Positions 5,510 to 5,708 of a stretch of 5,708 nucleotides of DNA are shown piece after piece. Made by a program: the position numbers and the translations under genes. Below the pieces are notes generated by a model. The model worked only from the letters and a program-made list of their open reading frames with translations. It was not told the origin of the DNA and did not search any database. Each line of letters opens with the position of its first letter. Position 1 is the first letter of the stretch. Origin of the DNA: Lachnospiraceae bacterium (lineage in GTDB: Bacteria; Bacillota_A; Clostridia; Lachnospirales; Lachnospiraceae). The stretch spans positions 1-5,708 of the forward strand of contig JAGCZE010000270.1 of assembly GCA_017960415.1 (NCBI GenBank). Reading direction: 5' to 3'.

Positions 5510-5708
5510 ATGAAGATGAAGACACTGGTAAAACCCGAGCTGCTGAACCTGTACGCTACCAACAGCGATACTGAGAAAATCACGTACCTCAAGGTCGATG
5601 AGAATATCAGTAAGGAATCGCTGATAAAGGATTTCAAAAGAAACAAGCCTCCCTATTGGCTTTCATGCAAAAAGGAAGCCGTATGTATTGTGTGTGATGA
5701 GAACGAAA
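5510..5708 (+). CDS. Unrecognised small protein, N-terminal 66 residues (3' end outside window)
   Basis: An open frame begins at ATG 5510 (alternative in-frame ATG 5516) after GGAGG at 5501-5505, with spacing of 4 or 10 bases, and stays open to the window edge. The visible residues begin MKMKTLVKPELLNLYATNSD and include KPPYWLSCKKEAVCIVC, with Cys at 53, 59 and 62 (C-x5-C-x2-C). No signal peptide or membrane segment is evident; the sequence is charged and Lys/Glu/Asp-rich. The good promoter at 5433-5461 and the strong ribosome binding site support a real, well-expressed gene. I do not recognise the family. A peptide precursor, a small metal-binding protein and the start of a longer protein are all possible, and the missing C-terminus prevents a choice. 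It is divergent from the sigma gene. Confidence 0.6.
   Translation, partial: MKMKTLVKPELLNLYATNSDTEKITYLKVDENISKESLIKDFKRNKPPYWLSCKKEAVCIVCDENE

Noticed and set aside
5263..5646. Minus-strand open frame overlapping the divergent promoter region
   Set aside because: It runs through T-rich tracts and the opposite-strand promoter and gene at 5510, and its product looks like low-complexity antisense translation.
1..5708. CRISPR array, tRNA, rRNA, transposase or integrase
   Set aside because: No regularly spaced repeats, cloverleaf arms, rRNA-like segments, or transposase or recombinase motifs were seen on either strand.

Overview
The window looks like chromosomal DNA from an anaerobic, low-to-mid GC Firmicute, most likely a Ruminococcus-like member of the Oscillospiraceae. 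This is inferred from codon use, strong GGAGG-type ribosome binding sites, a sugar-type ABC solute-binding protein, a clostridial NudC variant and an RpoD-like accessory sigma factor. No database search was possible, so the genus is a guess.

Layout from left to right. Positions 2-928 (+) hold the C-terminal 308 residues of an extracellular solute-binding protein. It is closed by a strong intrinsic terminator at 973-1013. Next comes a self-contained two-gene unit: a putative promoter with repeated TGATATCA palindromes (1036-1092), a 116-residue Xre/HipB-type DNA-binding protein (1153-1503), and a 497-residue HipA-type Ser/Thr kinase (1500-2993). The two genes share an ATGA start/stop overlap, and the unit ends in its own terminator (3013-3046). 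This is the layout of a hipBA toxin-antitoxin-like module.

A second plus-strand unit follows. A possible extended -10 promoter (3068-3076) precedes a four-helix membrane protein of unknown function (3135-3626), then a zinc-ribbon Nudix hydrolase of the NudC type (3666-4499). Only 39 bases separate the two genes, so they are probably co-transcribed.

On the minus strand, 5266-4561 encodes an RpoD-like sigma-70 factor in two overlapping reading frames. The first carries regions 1.2, 2 and the start of 3. The second carries region 4 only. The rest of region 3 (about 75-80 residues by remembered alignment to E. coli sigma-70) is missing. The junction is out of frame, but the second frame has its own ATG and a plausible ribosome binding site. 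This is either a decaying sigma gene or a split sigma factor, and it is the most unusual feature of the window.

A divergent intergenic region (5267-5509) holds A/T tracts, a possible promoter for the sigma gene and a good sigma-A-like promoter on the plus strand. The plus-strand promoter drives an unrecognised small gene that begins at 5510 and runs off the window.
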